From: Bacteroides sp. 224
GTDB lineage: Bacteria > Bacteroidota > Bacteroidia > Bacteroidales > Bacteroidaceae
Direction of reading: 5' to 3'
NCBI RefSeq assembly: GCF_010500995.1
Contig: NZ_QVMK01000020.1
Location: forward strand, 1-47,487
DNA length: 47,487 bases
In this document: positions 32,006 to 42,600 of the stretch, in pieces
Position numbering within the stretch: the stretch's first letter is position 1
How the letters are laid out: every line of letters starts with the position of its first letter
Made by a program: the position numbers and the translations under genes
Notes under the pieces: model-generated
Database searches by the model: none
What the model saw: only the letters and a program-made list of their open reading frames with translations
What the model was told of the DNA's origin: nothing

Positions 32006-35002
32006 TTATTGTTGAATGGTTTCCAGGAATTCTACTTCAACGATTCTTAATCTATGATTGCCTTTGTCTTTTCCTCCTTTTTCAAGATCATTGGCATTTT
32101 GAGCAGCTACTTCCACTATCTGACCAAATTCATCTTTCTCGCTGGTATTTCCTTTCAGGCGAATGGTGATTTGATTGGCACGTACAGGTTTTGTTTTCAG
32201 GTGTATATAGCCTAAGCTTTTGTCGGTATCTCCGCTCCATATCAGTGTATCTCCTGCATATACTTCCAACGGATAGCTATGCGAACGCCAGCCGGTTAGT
32301 TTGATGCAAATGTCATCAATCTCTGCATATCTTTCAAGTGTATATGTAATCCATGCAGTGCTTAGCTTGCCATTGTTTTCCCATTCACTTAATTCGTTAT
32401 CGTCGAAACTGTTGTTTACGGTTTCATTGTTTGAACCGGCTTTGGCCGAGAGAATGCGCACATCTACTTTACTATCTTTGTAGGAAGGAGTAAAGGGTGT
32501 TTCTCCTCTGTCCAATCTGCCTTTTAGGGTGGTAGAGGGTAAATAAGAACTAAGGCCATTGGTTACTTTTATGGGAGAAGATTCTAAAGTAAGCGTGGCT
32601 TTGGGTAGCCCTTCGGCTTCTGCGGTTAAAATGGCTTTTCCTGCTTGTATGGTACTGCGTATAAGTGCCCGGTTAATTCCACATTCTACAGGAAGGTTCA
32701 TATTCAGGATATGATTATCCTTGCCCAAAGCAATACCGCCTTTCCATTCGGCCTCTCCTGTTAATGAGAATTTAATGGTACGGTTGTCCAACGGGCAGCG
32801 TTTACCAGCTTTATCTACTACTTCCACTTGCACCAATGCCAGGTCTGAGCCGTCTGCCTTGAAACCTTCGGGGTTTTGAATAAGGGTTAGTTTTAGTTGA
32901 TGAGGTTCACCTACCGTATCCAAATGATAACGACTAACTTCCTTGCCTGTTTCGTCGTAACTGACAGCTTCTAATTTACCTGCTTCAAAAGCAATATCTT
33001 TAAAAGTGAATAAGAAATCGTACTCGCGTTCGCCTTTGCCTAATGATTTTCCGTTCAGAAAGAGCTCCACATCTTCCCCGTTAGAAGCCACGTATACAGG
33101 TTTTACTGTCTTTTCAGGGTAGTTCCAATGACCCACGATGTAAGTTTGATATTTTTCAGTATCCACCCAACCATTCCACATAGTTTGATGTACAAAGAAA
33201 GCATCTTTTTCGATACGCATAGGATCTGTTACGCCGCTTCTGCGATAATTCTCTGTTCCACGGAAGTGAGTATTAGAATCGGAGAATATAATCTTTGCCC
33301 CTCCCGAGCTGACTCTGCGACCGGTTCCCGGACGTTCGCGCCAGTAATCATACCAACGACGAATTAACTCAACGGCAAACGAATCCTGATTTCTGTTATA
33401 GGCACTGGCATCTTTCAGCTTTTGGTGGGTGTTTGTAACTGTCGATTTGTATTCATCGGAACCTTTTCCGTCTTTATGGAATGGATAGGAATAATCATCC
33501 CAATATTTGCGAAGTGCTTCGTCTCTGCAATATTCTGTAGCCCACATGGGGTGATGCATGCTTTTATTAATGTATAGCATTTCGCCTCCGTATTCTGCTT
33601 CGCGTATATCCAACATCTCACGAGAACCGATGGCTCTGCCTCCAAAAGGATCATATTGATCGCGCACAGCTTTCATTTCAACTATATGTTCGCGGGATAT
33701 GGATTCATTGCCGCATTCGTAAAACAAGATGCTTGGGTTGTTACGATTGTAAATAATGGCATCGCGCATTAGTTCCACACGTTGTCCCCATTGTCTTCCT
33801 TTTGCATCTTTCTCTGCATCACCCGCAGGCATGGCTTGTATAAGTCCTACACGATCGCAAGATTCGATATCTTGTTTGGAAGGAGTAACATGCATCCATC
33901 TCACTAAATTGGCATTGTTCTTCACCATTAAATCGTTGGAAAAGTCGCTCAACCAGGCAGGAATGGATATACCTACCGCCGGCCATTCGTTGCTGGTGCG
34001 CTGTGCATAACCTTTAAGTTGGATAACACGATCATTCAGCCAAACTTTACCTTCTGCAAAGCGAGTCTTGCGGAATCCCGTGCGGGTGCTTACTTCGTCG
34101 AATACCTGATTCTTATGGTCGACAAGTTTCGTTTTTATAGTGTACAGATAACCGTATCCCCAACTCCAGAAATGAAGATTTTCAATTTCGGAAGAGGCAC
34201 GCAGTGTTTGGGTTTCTCCGGCTTTAACGGTTACGTTTTCTCCTTTAAATGATTTTACAGGATTACCATCCATATCAAATACGCTGACTTCATAATGCAG
34301 TTGACGCGCTTTGCGGCTTTCATTTCTCACTTCCGATTCGGCATGGATAGTAGCTGTACGGCTTTTCACTTTGATGCCTGTAGCATAAACATACACCCCT
34401 GTAGTTTGCAGATTGCTGTATAAAGGCAATGTTTGGTAAACATCATCGGTGACGTGCAGATATACATTCTTGGGGATGCCTCCATAATTGGCATTAAAGT
34501 TTCTGTTATTCCATTGGTATTTGGTGTTGGTATCTTTTTCTCTGTAGTTCCAGTTGTTATCAATGCGGATGGCTAATACATTATTTCCTTTTTTTATGTG
34601 AGGAGTTAAATCGAATCCTACAGCCATTACACCGTTCTCGTGTTTGCCGAGATATTGTCCGTTCAAATAGAAATCGCCACCCTGGCGGATGCCTTCAAAT
34701 TCTACAAACACCTTATTGCTGCTCTTTAAAGAAGGGATGTTGAAATGCTTGCGATACCATACAATGGTGTCTGTATGTTGGTCGATGGCTACTTTAAAGG
34801 CTTCTTCCTCATTAAAGGCATACGGAAGAGTTACTTTTTTCCATTGATTATCATTGAATGAATTGTTTTTGGCTTCGGGAAAATCTCCTACCTGCAAACG
34901 CCATTCACTGTTGAAGTTATATTTCTTACGATCAAATGTTTGCCCGTATGTATAAGAGCATACAAGAAGAAATAAAACGAAGAGAGATTGTTTATACTTC
35001 AT
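32006..35002 (-). CDS. Glycoside hydrolase family 2 protein
   Basis: A 998-residue exported enzyme. A signal peptide (MKYKQSLFVLFLLVCSYTYGQ) is followed by the GH2 sugar-binding domain (about 30-190), an immunoglobulin-like domain (200-310), and a TIM barrel (about 315-620) with NPSILFYECGNES, whose glutamate near residue 432 is the acid/base. The nucleophile is probably the glutamate of MHHPMWATEYC. Then DUF4982-type and Ig-like domains (about 690-830) and a C-terminal galactose-binding-like domain (880-990) that may hold carbohydrate. Likely beta-galactosidase or beta-glucuronidase; the precise sugar is unknown. It lies 151 bases downstream of HTCS 1 on the same strand. Confidence 0.9.
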   Translation of the reverse strand: MKYKQSLFVLFLLVCSYTYGQTFDRKKYNFNSEWRLQVGDFPEAKNNSFNDNQWKKVTLPYAFNEEEAFKVAIDQHTDTIVWYRKHFNIPSLKSSNKVFVEFEGIRQGGDFYLNGQYLGKHENGVMAVGFDLTPHIKKGNNVLAIRIDNNWNYREKDTNTKYQWNNRNFNANYGGIPKNVYLHVTDDVYQTLPLYSNLQTTGVYVYATGIKVKSRTATIHAESEVRNESRKARQLHYEVSVFDMDGNPVKSFKGENVTVKAGETQTLRASSEIENLHFWSWGYGYLYTIKTKLVDHKNQVFDEVSTRTGFRKTRFAEGKVWLNDRVIQLKGYAQRTSNEWPAVGISIPAWLSDFSNDLMVKNNANLVRWMHVTPSKQDIESCDRVGLIQAMPAGDAEKDAKGRQWGQRVELMRDAIIYNRNNPSILFYECGNESISREHIVEMKAVRDQYDPFGGRAIGSREMLDIREAEYGGEMLYINKSMHHPMWATEYCRDEALRKYWDDYSYPFHKDGKGSDEYKSTVTNTHQKLKDASAYNRNQDSFAVELIRRWYDYWRERPGTGRRVSSGGAKIIFSDSNTHFRGTENYRRSGVTDPMRIEKDAFFVHQTMWNGWVDTEKYQTYIVGHWNYPEKTVKPVYVASNGEDVELFLNGKSLGKGEREYDFLFTFKDIAFEAGKLEAVSYDETGKEVSRYHLDTVGEPHQLKLTLIQNPEGFKADGSDLALVQVEVVDKAGKRCPLDNRTIKFSLTGEAEWKGGIALGKDNHILNMNLPVECGINRALIRSTIQAGKAILTAEAEGLPKATLTLESSPIKVTNGLSSYLPSTTLKGRLDRGETPFTPSYKDSKVDVRILSAKAGSNNETVNNSFDDNELSEWENNGKLSTAWITYTLERYAEIDDICIKLTGWRSHSYPLEVYAGDTLIWSGDTDKSLGYIHLKTKPVRANQITIRLKGNTSEKDEFGQIVEVAAQNANDLEKGGKDKGNHRLRIVEVEFLETIQQ

Positions 35003-35048
35003 GGTTTTAGAAATTAATGATTGTGATTTAATGAAAGTTCTCGTACTT

Positions 35049-35056
35049 TATCTTTG
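35049..35056 (+). promoter_or_regulatory. Plus-strand -7 element antisense to the HTCS 1 tail
   Basis: TATCTTTG matches TAnnTTTG, but no plus-strand gene follows. It would drive an RNA running antisense into the 3' end of the HTCS 1 gene. May be chance. Confidence 0.3.
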
Positions 35057-35153
35057 CAATATTAATTCTAAAAGAAGAAGTAGAGGCAGGAAAAAAATAC
35101 AATATGATGTAAAAAACGCCACGCAATACAAATATTCCACTTGTTTGATGCAA

Positions 35154-38100
35154 TTATTCCCCCTCCCGATACTCCGTAGGAGTCACCCCAAATTGCTGTT
35201 TAAAACATTTGCTGAAATAATGCGCATCATTAAAACCTACATGATAAGCAATTTGAGAAATAGTAAGATCATTTGTTTTAATAAGCTGTGCAGCCCTTTT
35301 CATACGAACATCTTTCAGATATTCGACCGGAGAAAGACCGGTTAAGCTCTTTACCTTTTTGAAGAATACAGCCCTACTCATTCCGGTTTCCTGAGCGAGT
35401 TCCTCTATTTTGAGGTCGCCATTGCTGATATGCTTCTCAATGGATTTAATCAGACGATTCATAAAATCCTGATTATTAGAGGTAATGGTGCCTGTAATTG
35501 AATCGGTAAAAGGATTTTCAACAGCAAGAAGGGTACGGTAATGTTGCTGTAACTTTTCCCGCAATTTCAATAGATTAGATATTCTTGTTTTTAGATAATT
35601 GGCGCTAAAGGGTTTGGTGATATAATCATCTGCTCCGAGCTCTATGCCTTTGATACGGCTTTCTATTGATGATTTTGCACTTAACAGGATAAATGGAATA
35701 TGACTGATTGTAGCATCCGATCGTAAATCGCTTAGTAATTCAATACCGTCTTTCTCGGGCATCATCACGTCACTGATTATAATGTCGGGTATTAGTTTTG
35801 TTGCAACCTCTAAAGCTATTCTGCCGTTTTCGGCTTCTGTGATATGGTATTCGGCTTCAAAAATGCTTCGCAGGAAGTAGCGTAGTTCATCATTATCTTC
35901 CACAATTAGCATTGTTTTTTTCTCTTCGGCTTCATTTTCTACCGGCTTGGTGACAGAATCCGTGCTTAGTGGGGTGAACTCGGTGGAAGCATTATCAAAA
36001 TGATCTTTTCCTTTACTTAGTTCTATGGTGAAGGTGCTTCCTTTTCCTGACTCGCTTTTCAGGTATATTTTTCCTTTATGCATATCGACAAACTCTTTAA
36101 CTAATGAGAGTCCTATGCCTGTGCTATTCTTAGATTGAAGGATTGTTTCGAAACGTTCGAACAGAGCTGTTTGCTTATCGGGCGAAATGCCGATTCCCTG
36201 ATCGTATATATCAATAAGAACACGTTGACCTTCTTCTCTTATATAGATTGTTATTTCTTTATTTGCCGGAGTGTACTTAAAGGCGTTGGAAATTAAATTA
36301 AAGAATATCTTTTCAAGTTTGTCTGCATCTGCCCATATTGTAAGCGTATCAATGTTGGCGGTTAGAGAGAAGTTGATTGCTCGTTTTTGTGCGAGATCCC
36401 TAAAATATTCCATCAGATGGCGTAAGAATGAAACCAACTCTATCTGTTGAACTTGCATCTTCATTCTGCGGCTCTGTATTTTTTGGAAGTCCAGAATTTG
36501 ATTGACCAGATGCGTCATTCGGTTGGTATTGCGATTCACCAGTTGCAACTGGCTGTATACCTCCGGTGATAATTGGTGCTGATCCAGTATATTCTTAACC
36601 GGTGCTGATATGAGTGTTAATGGAGTACGCAGCTCGTGCGATATATTGGTGAAGAACTGTAGTTTCAACTCTGCCAGTTCTTTCTCCATTTTTACTTCGT
36701 GCCTTAATTTATAGAAAGTAAATAAAATGCGAACGGTGATAAATATGATGCCTGCCATGAGAAGAACATATAAAATACCCGCCCAAGCAGTTTCCCAGAA
36801 TGAGGGTAATACATGTATGGGTAATTGTCGGATGTTATTCGTCGGCACCCCGTCGCTATTTGTAGAGCGTACTTCGAATATATATTCTCCTTTGGGGATG
36901 TTGGTGTAATTGGCTACATGTATTTTGCCTGCCTGGTTCCATGTATCTTCAAAACCTTTTAGGCGATACATATATGATATATTTGAAGGATTTCTTAAAT
37001 CCAGTGCAGAGAAATTGATGCTAAACGAATGTTGATTATGCTTCAATACAAGCTTAGATGTATTATCAATACTCAGATCGAGTATGTGGGTACTGTCGCC
37101 GGGAAGAATAACTTTATCGGCAATCTGTAACTGAGTAAGTGCAATGGGGGGAGAATAAGTAGATTTCTGTAATGAATCGGGCTGAAACCACAACACCCCT
37201 TGCTGAGTGTTAAAAAGCAACGCATTCTCCTTTTTGGAATAGCATCCGGCACCATCGTTGAAGCGTATAAACCCGGGAAAATCTACTGAAGAGTAATTCT
37301 CAAAGGTTTTCTCTTGAGGATTGAACATTGATAGACCTTCCGTCATAGATATCCATAAGTTTCCGTTGTATTCTTCCATTGCTAAAAGAATATTGGAAAG
37401 AAGTCCGTCTTCTTTGGTATAAGATTCAAATTCGGCACTGCCGTTTTGATAAGAAACAAGCTTGTTTAGTCCGCCTCCGAAAGTTGCTATGTACAATTCC
37501 TGTTGTTGAGTGAGGTAGAGAAATTGAATATCGTTATTGTTGAGGCTGTGGTGGTTGCCCGGAACATGCTTAATCTGCTTGAACTCAATAGATGATGGCT
37601 GTTTGAAGTCTTCATCCATAACCAAAAGTCCGTTGGATGTGGCAATCCATAATTTCCCTTGCTTGTCGGAAATAATCTGTCTGGTTCGCGAACAGGTTTC
37701 AATGGGGTAATTCTTCAATTCATTTCTATGGTTGATAAAAGAATAGGTGTTTGTACTTGCATCGTATTTCAGGTAATTGATGCCTCCGTTTAATGTTGCA
37801 CACCAGATGCGATGATGATTATCTTCGAACATATAAAAAACATCACTATTGCTAAGGCTGTACGAATCTTTTTCGTTGAACATGAAACGCGATATTCTGA
37901 ACTTATCGGGTGTGCTTTGAGCAGCTTCCAACCTGATTATTCCGTATTTCTTAGTGCCTATCCATATATCTCCCCGATGATCTTGCATAATAGAGTAGGG
38001 GGCAACCCGTAGGTTGTTCTCCTTTAGAGAAAGCGTTCCGTCGTTTTGAAGATATCCCAGAAAGGTATGGTTAGAATCATACACCCCGATTCCTTTGTGC

Positions 38101-39452
38101 TTAAAACCGATCCACAGACGTTTATCTTTATCTATAAACAGGGCGCGACTGTTATTTTGTTCCGCACGTAATGGCTCCGGAGCGTACCAATGGAACGATT
38201 TTGTTTTGAATGTAATCTTTTCAAGTCCGTTGCTATGAGAACTGATCCAAATATTGTCCTGCTTGTCGAGGTAAACATCCATAATTAAGTCTGCTTCTTG
38301 CCAACCATCTGAAAGTTGTTTGTTGTAAATGGGGATTAACTTTCTGTTTGTTCGGTCGTAATAGGCAAAGCCTCCACCTGTAGGGTGTATAAATAAGTTC
38401 CCTTGCTTGTCTTCCCATACAATTTGGTATAAACGTCCGTCGGAGAATAAATTACCATGCTTGTCTCTGATTTCCATTCTATGAATATCTTCTGTTTGAG
38501 GGTGGAAAACGGTAACTCCTTTGCTCTTCTGCTGAATCCACAAATCACCATGTTTATCTATATATACGGCTTTGATGCTATTGTCGGGCATAGCTTTACA
38601 GGTAGAGGGGTGGTAATGGCGAATATTGTCTCCGGTTATGTCCATAACAAAGAATCCATCTGAGGCTGTGCCACAAAACAACTTGTTTTCTTTCAATACA
38701 TGCAAGATGGTTATTTCGGAGGAGGTGGGAAGTTGTAAAACTTTGTATTGCTGCGTTTCTTTGAGATACTTCCATACCTGTCCTTTAGCAGAACTAAACA
38801 ATAACTCGATATCCGTTTCCTGCATACTGGTGAAAGATTGTTGGGGCATTTGGAAAATAGAAGTAAGGGTATCATCTGTATATTTATAAATACCTGTTTG
38901 GGTGAGAATCCATTCATTGCCGTTCTTATCTAAAGCTACATGATTGATGTGTTCATCAGGAAGCAGATTAGTTTTTAAAGAAAGTGTTGAATGTGGTTTC
39001 TCTTCCTGCGTTACAGCCAAAGCTAACCCTTTATGCTCGGTGGCAATCCAGGTATGGCCGTTTGGTAAGGTAAAGAATTCTCTAACAAAGCAATCTTCTC
39101 CCGGAAGAGTTGTAAACTGCTCGGTGTATGGATTTAAACGGGAAATTCGTTTGTCATATCCTAATGCCCAAATACAGCCGTATGCATCTTCCTCAATTAA
39201 ATTGATACGGTTGCTGACAAACTCAGTGGAAGAGTTGGAGCCATTTTTATAGGGGCGGAAAGTGTAACCATCAAACCGATAAATGCCATCCCAGGTGGCA
39301 AGCCATATAAAACCTTTTTGATCCTGTAGAATGTCACTTACTGTACTCTGGTCGAAACCATGTTCGCTGGTATACCGTGTAAAAACATGGGAAGATTGAG
39401 CATGAATGAAAATGCAGATAAATAAAGTTATTGCAAATAGATAGTATTTCAT
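35154..39452 (-). CDS. Hybrid two-component system regulator 1 (HTCS)
   Basis: A 1432-residue one-protein two-component system, typical of Bacteroidetes polysaccharide loci. A signal peptide (MKYYLFAITLFICIFIHAQ) is followed by repeated beta-propeller strands of the Reg_prop type (KGFIWLATWDGIYRFDGYTF and similar), a Y_Y_Y domain (roughly 810-880), one transmembrane helix (AGILYVLLMAGIIFITVRIL), a HisKA domain (FTNISHELRTPLTLI, phosphorylated histidine), an ATPase domain (LISNAFKYTP, DQGIGISP, STGIGLSLVK), a receiver (LIVEDND, phospho-aspartate in IISDVMMPEKDG) and an AraC-type helix-turn-helix at the end. It probably senses an oligosaccharide. Divergent from HTCS 2; the GH2 gene follows it. 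Confidence 0.95.
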   Translation of the reverse strand: MKYYLFAITLFICIFIHAQSSHVFTRYTSEHGFDQSTVSDILQDQKGFIWLATWDGIYRFDGYTFRPYKNGSNSSTEFVSNRINLIEEDAYGCIWALGYDKRISRLNPYTEQFTTLPGEDCFVREFFTLPNGHTWIATEHKGLALAVTQEEKPHSTLSLKTNLLPDEHINHVALDKNGNEWILTQTGIYKYTDDTLTSIFQMPQQSFTSMQETDIELLFSSAKGQVWKYLKETQQYKVLQLPTSSEITILHVLKENKLFCGTASDGFFVMDITGDNIRHYHPSTCKAMPDNSIKAVYIDKHGDLWIQQKSKGVTVFHPQTEDIHRMEIRDKHGNLFSDGRLYQIVWEDKQGNLFIHPTGGGFAYYDRTNRKLIPIYNKQLSDGWQEADLIMDVYLDKQDNIWISSHSNGLEKITFKTKSFHWYAPEPLRAEQNNSRALFIDKDKRLWIGFKHKGIGVYDSNHTFLGYLQNDGTLSLKENNLRVAPYSIMQDHRGDIWIGTKKYGIIRLEAAQSTPDKFRISRFMFNEKDSYSLSNSDVFYMFEDNHHRIWCATLNGGINYLKYDASTNTYSFINHRNELKNYPIETCSRTRQIISDKQGKLWIATSNGLLVMDEDFKQPSSIEFKQIKHVPGNHHSLNNNDIQFLYLTQQQELYIATFGGGLNKLVSYQNGSAEFESYTKEDGLLSNILLAMEEYNGNLWISMTEGLSMFNPQEKTFENYSSVDFPGFIRFNDGAGCYSKKENALLFNTQQGVLWFQPDSLQKSTYSPPIALTQLQIADKVILPGDSTHILDLSIDNTSKLVLKHNQHSFSINFSALDLRNPSNISYMYRLKGFEDTWNQAGKIHVANYTNIPKGEYIFEVRSTNSDGVPTNNIRQLPIHVLPSFWETAWAGILYVLLMAGIIFITVRILFTFYKLRHEVKMEKELAELKLQFFTNISHELRTPLTLISAPVKNILDQHQLSPEVYSQLQLVNRNTNRMTHLVNQILDFQKIQSRRMKMQVQQIELVSFLRHLMEYFRDLAQKRAINFSLTANIDTLTIWADADKLEKIFFNLISNAFKYTPANKEITIYIREEGQRVLIDIYDQGIGISPDKQTALFERFETILQSKNSTGIGLSLVKEFVDMHKGKIYLKSESGKGSTFTIELSKGKDHFDNASTEFTPLSTDSVTKPVENEAEEKKTMLIVEDNDELRYFLRSIFEAEYHITEAENGRIALEVATKLIPDIIISDVMMPEKDGIELLSDLRSDATISHIPFILLSAKSSIESRIKGIELGADDYITKPFSANYLKTRISNLLKLREKLQQHYRTLLAVENPFTDSITGTITSNNQDFMNRLIKSIEKHISNGDLKIEELAQETGMSRAVFFKKVKSLTGLSPVEYLKDVRMKRAAQLIKTNDLTISQIAYHVGFNDAHYFSKCFKQQFGVTPTEYREGE

Positions 39453-39491
39453 ATTATATAATCACTCATCATCTTTTATTTATAGAAGCAT

Positions 39492-39499
39492 CAAAGTTA
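39492..39499 (-). promoter_or_regulatory. -7 element of HTCS 1
   Basis: Minus-strand TAACTTTG matches TAnnTTTG, 39 bases before the ATG at 39452. Confidence 0.6.
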
Positions 39500-39562
39500 A
39501 GAAAAAGAGAATAAAAAGAAATAGACTGTTTGAAAAATGTATGAAAGAGTCATCTTCTATTC

Positions 39563-39594
39563 TTTGTCTTTTTGAGAAATTAGTTATAACTTTA
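39563..39594 (+). promoter_or_regulatory. -33/-7 promoter of HTCS 2
   Basis: A TTTG at 39563-39566 and TAACTTTA at 39587-39594 are 24 bases apart start to start, the expected -33/-7 spacing; the last base of the -7 element differs from consensus. The ATG is at 39628. Confidence 0.6.
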
Positions 39595-39627
39595 CACCGT
39601 TCCATACGCCTAATTATTGACTAATAC

Positions 39628-42600
39628 ATGAGAATCTTGAAATATCTTTCAGTTATATTCTTTCTTTTTTGCTATACGCAGTTGTGCGCTCATTCTTTTA
39701 CTATTTGTAAACCTTATCAAATAGAGGATGGGCTTTCGCATAACACCGTGTGGCACTCTATACAAGATAGTTATGGGTTCATCTGGTTTGCTACAGCCGA
39801 TGGCTTGAACTGTTATAACGGCAAAACAAATAAGGTATACAGAAATGAACTGAACAATCCTTTCTCCATCGAAAGTAATTATATCCGGACATTATTTGAG
39901 TTGGACAACAGAAATATCTGGGTAGGTACCGGGCGTGGTATTTATTTATATGAACGGAAGAAAGATCATTTTGTGTACTTTGATAAGCGTACGGAATTTG
40001 GAGTTTCCATTAGTAGCGAAATCAGTAAAATATATCGTGCACCGGATGGGCAATTATGGATCGGTACATTAGGGCAGGGGCTTTTTATCTATAATCCCAG
40101 AACGGAAGAGTTGGTTCAGAATAGCTCACAATCCGGGTTTATTTGTGATATTGTGGGGCAAAGCACCGGAGTGATATACATTGCTACTATGCAAGATGGC
40201 TTATTCAGTTTTGACAGCCGGGGAAAGTTTCTGAAAAAACATACATTGATACAAGATGCCGGAGAGAAGGAAGAACCTAAACTGACTTGTTTACTGAACA
40301 TGGGTAAGAACTTATGGATAGGTACCAACGGGAAGCAACTATTGAAATATAATACAGAGAATGGCAGTATAGAGAGTATACTTGTAAATTCCAAAGGCAT
40401 GAAAACGATTCAGAGCCTTATGGAGTATAATGCCAATAACTTATGGATAGGTACGGAAGATGGTCTTTATGAGTATGACTTAAGCCAAAAAAAAGTCACA
40501 GAACTGAAGCATAAGAATATGAGTGATACTTCTGTAAACTTTATGATGAAGGATGCAGAAAGCGGAGTTTGGATACTGACCAGTTTAGGAGGTGCCAATT
40601 ATATCCCTAAATCGACCAAGCGTTTTTATCTGTTCTCGCCCGATTATCAGGATGGATCGGGAGCATCCGGTAAGGTAGTGAATACTTTTTGCGAAGATCC
40701 CTCGGGCAATATTTGGTTAGGAACGCGGAAGGGGTTGTACTATTTTAATACAGAAACATATCAACTGTCTCATTTCCCTCTCCAACAAAACAGAAATAAA
40801 AACTATGATGTTCGTACTTTATGTTTGGAGGGAAATAAGCTCTGGATTGGTACGTATGGTGCCGGATTGTTTGTAATGAACTTGCATACTAAAGGTATTA
40901 AGCATTATATACATTCGAAAGATACCCCCAATACCATTTGTAGCGATGATGTGTTGGCTGTATATCAAGCCCGAAGCGGAACTGTTTATATAGGTACAAG
41001 TTGGGGGTTATGCCACTATAACCATGCTGAAGATAATTTTATGACTATATCCTCAGTGTCTATGATGGTATCTGTGGTCGATCTTCATGAAGACAAACTG
41101 GGGCGGCTATGGATTGCTACTTCCAATAGTGGCGTGTTTCGTCAGGATTTTCCAAGGGGAGACTGGATAGCTTTTCAGCATGAGGTGGACAATTTGTCTT
41201 CTATCATCAGTAATTCTATTAGCACTCTTTTTGAAGATTCAGAAGGAAGAATGTGGTTTGGAACGAATGGACGCGGGGTTTGTTATTTTGATAACGAAAC
41301 AGGATCTTTTGTCGATTTTGATCCGAAGAATAACTTAATACCCAATAAAGTAATTGATGCCATTCAAGAAGATGAGACTGGCAATTTCTGGATTTCCGGT
41401 AATGCCGGATTGGTGAAGATTCACCCTAAAGAAAAACAAACTCCACGTGAGTTTACGCAGAGCGACGGAATACAGGGAAATCAATTTAACTTTCGCTCTT
41501 CATTAAAGGCTTCTAATGGTTATCTGTTTTTTGGAGGTATTAATGGGTTTAACATGTTTAAGCCGGAAACCTTTACCGATAACGATTTTATACCTCCTGT
41601 ATATGTGATAGATATAAGTTTTCCTTATCTGGATGATGAAAAAGCCGGGAAAGACCGTATACAAACAGAGGCACCGCTTTATATGAGCCGTCGGGTTACG
41701 TTGCCTTATGAACAGAATAGCTTTTCGTTGACATTTGCTTCGCTGAGCTACGAGGCACCCGACAATAATAGATATTCCTATATTCTTCATGGAATAGATA
41801 AAGACTGGATACAGAACACAGAAAAGAATACAGTATCTTATACGGATTTGCCGCCCGGGAAATACGAACTCGAAGTGCTCGGGTCGAATAACGATTATCT
41901 TTGGAATGAAGAAAGCACCAAACTTACCATTATTATAACTCCTCCGTGGTGGCGAAGTGGCATAGCCTATTTCTTATATATAATTATCTTTTTAGCTTTC
42001 ATTGCCTATTTGGCATGGTGGTGGAATGCATACATAAGAAAGAAATATAGAAGGCGCATGAAGGATTTTCAGGTTACCAAAGAAAAAGAAATCTATCAAT
42101 CGAAAATTAATTTCTTTATTAACCTGGTTCATGAAATCCGTACTCCACTGAGCTTGATAAAGTTGCCTTTGGAGAAACTCCATGAGGTACAGACGAATGC
42201 TGCCGGCTCTAAATATTTGTCGGTAATAGATAAGAATGTAAATTACTTGCTGGATATTGTTAATCAATTGCTGGATTTCCAAAAGATGGAGAATGGCAAT
42301 GTGAGTTTTGTATGCAGGCCTTGCAATATGAACTTACTTACCGAACAGATTGTTGCTCAGTTTGCTACATTGGCAGAACTGAAAGGTATTGACATTCAAA
42401 CGGTTCTGCCTGCAAAAGAGCTTACAGCCGTTACGGATATGGACAAGATATATAAAGTGCTGGTTAATCTTTTAAGCAATGCGGTGAAACATGCAAAAAA
42501 CCGGATAGAGATTAAATTGTTTGTTGCCGGTGCTGATTTATACATTTCGGTTAGCGACGATGGTCTTGGCATTCCACCAGCCGAAAGAGATAAGGTGTTT

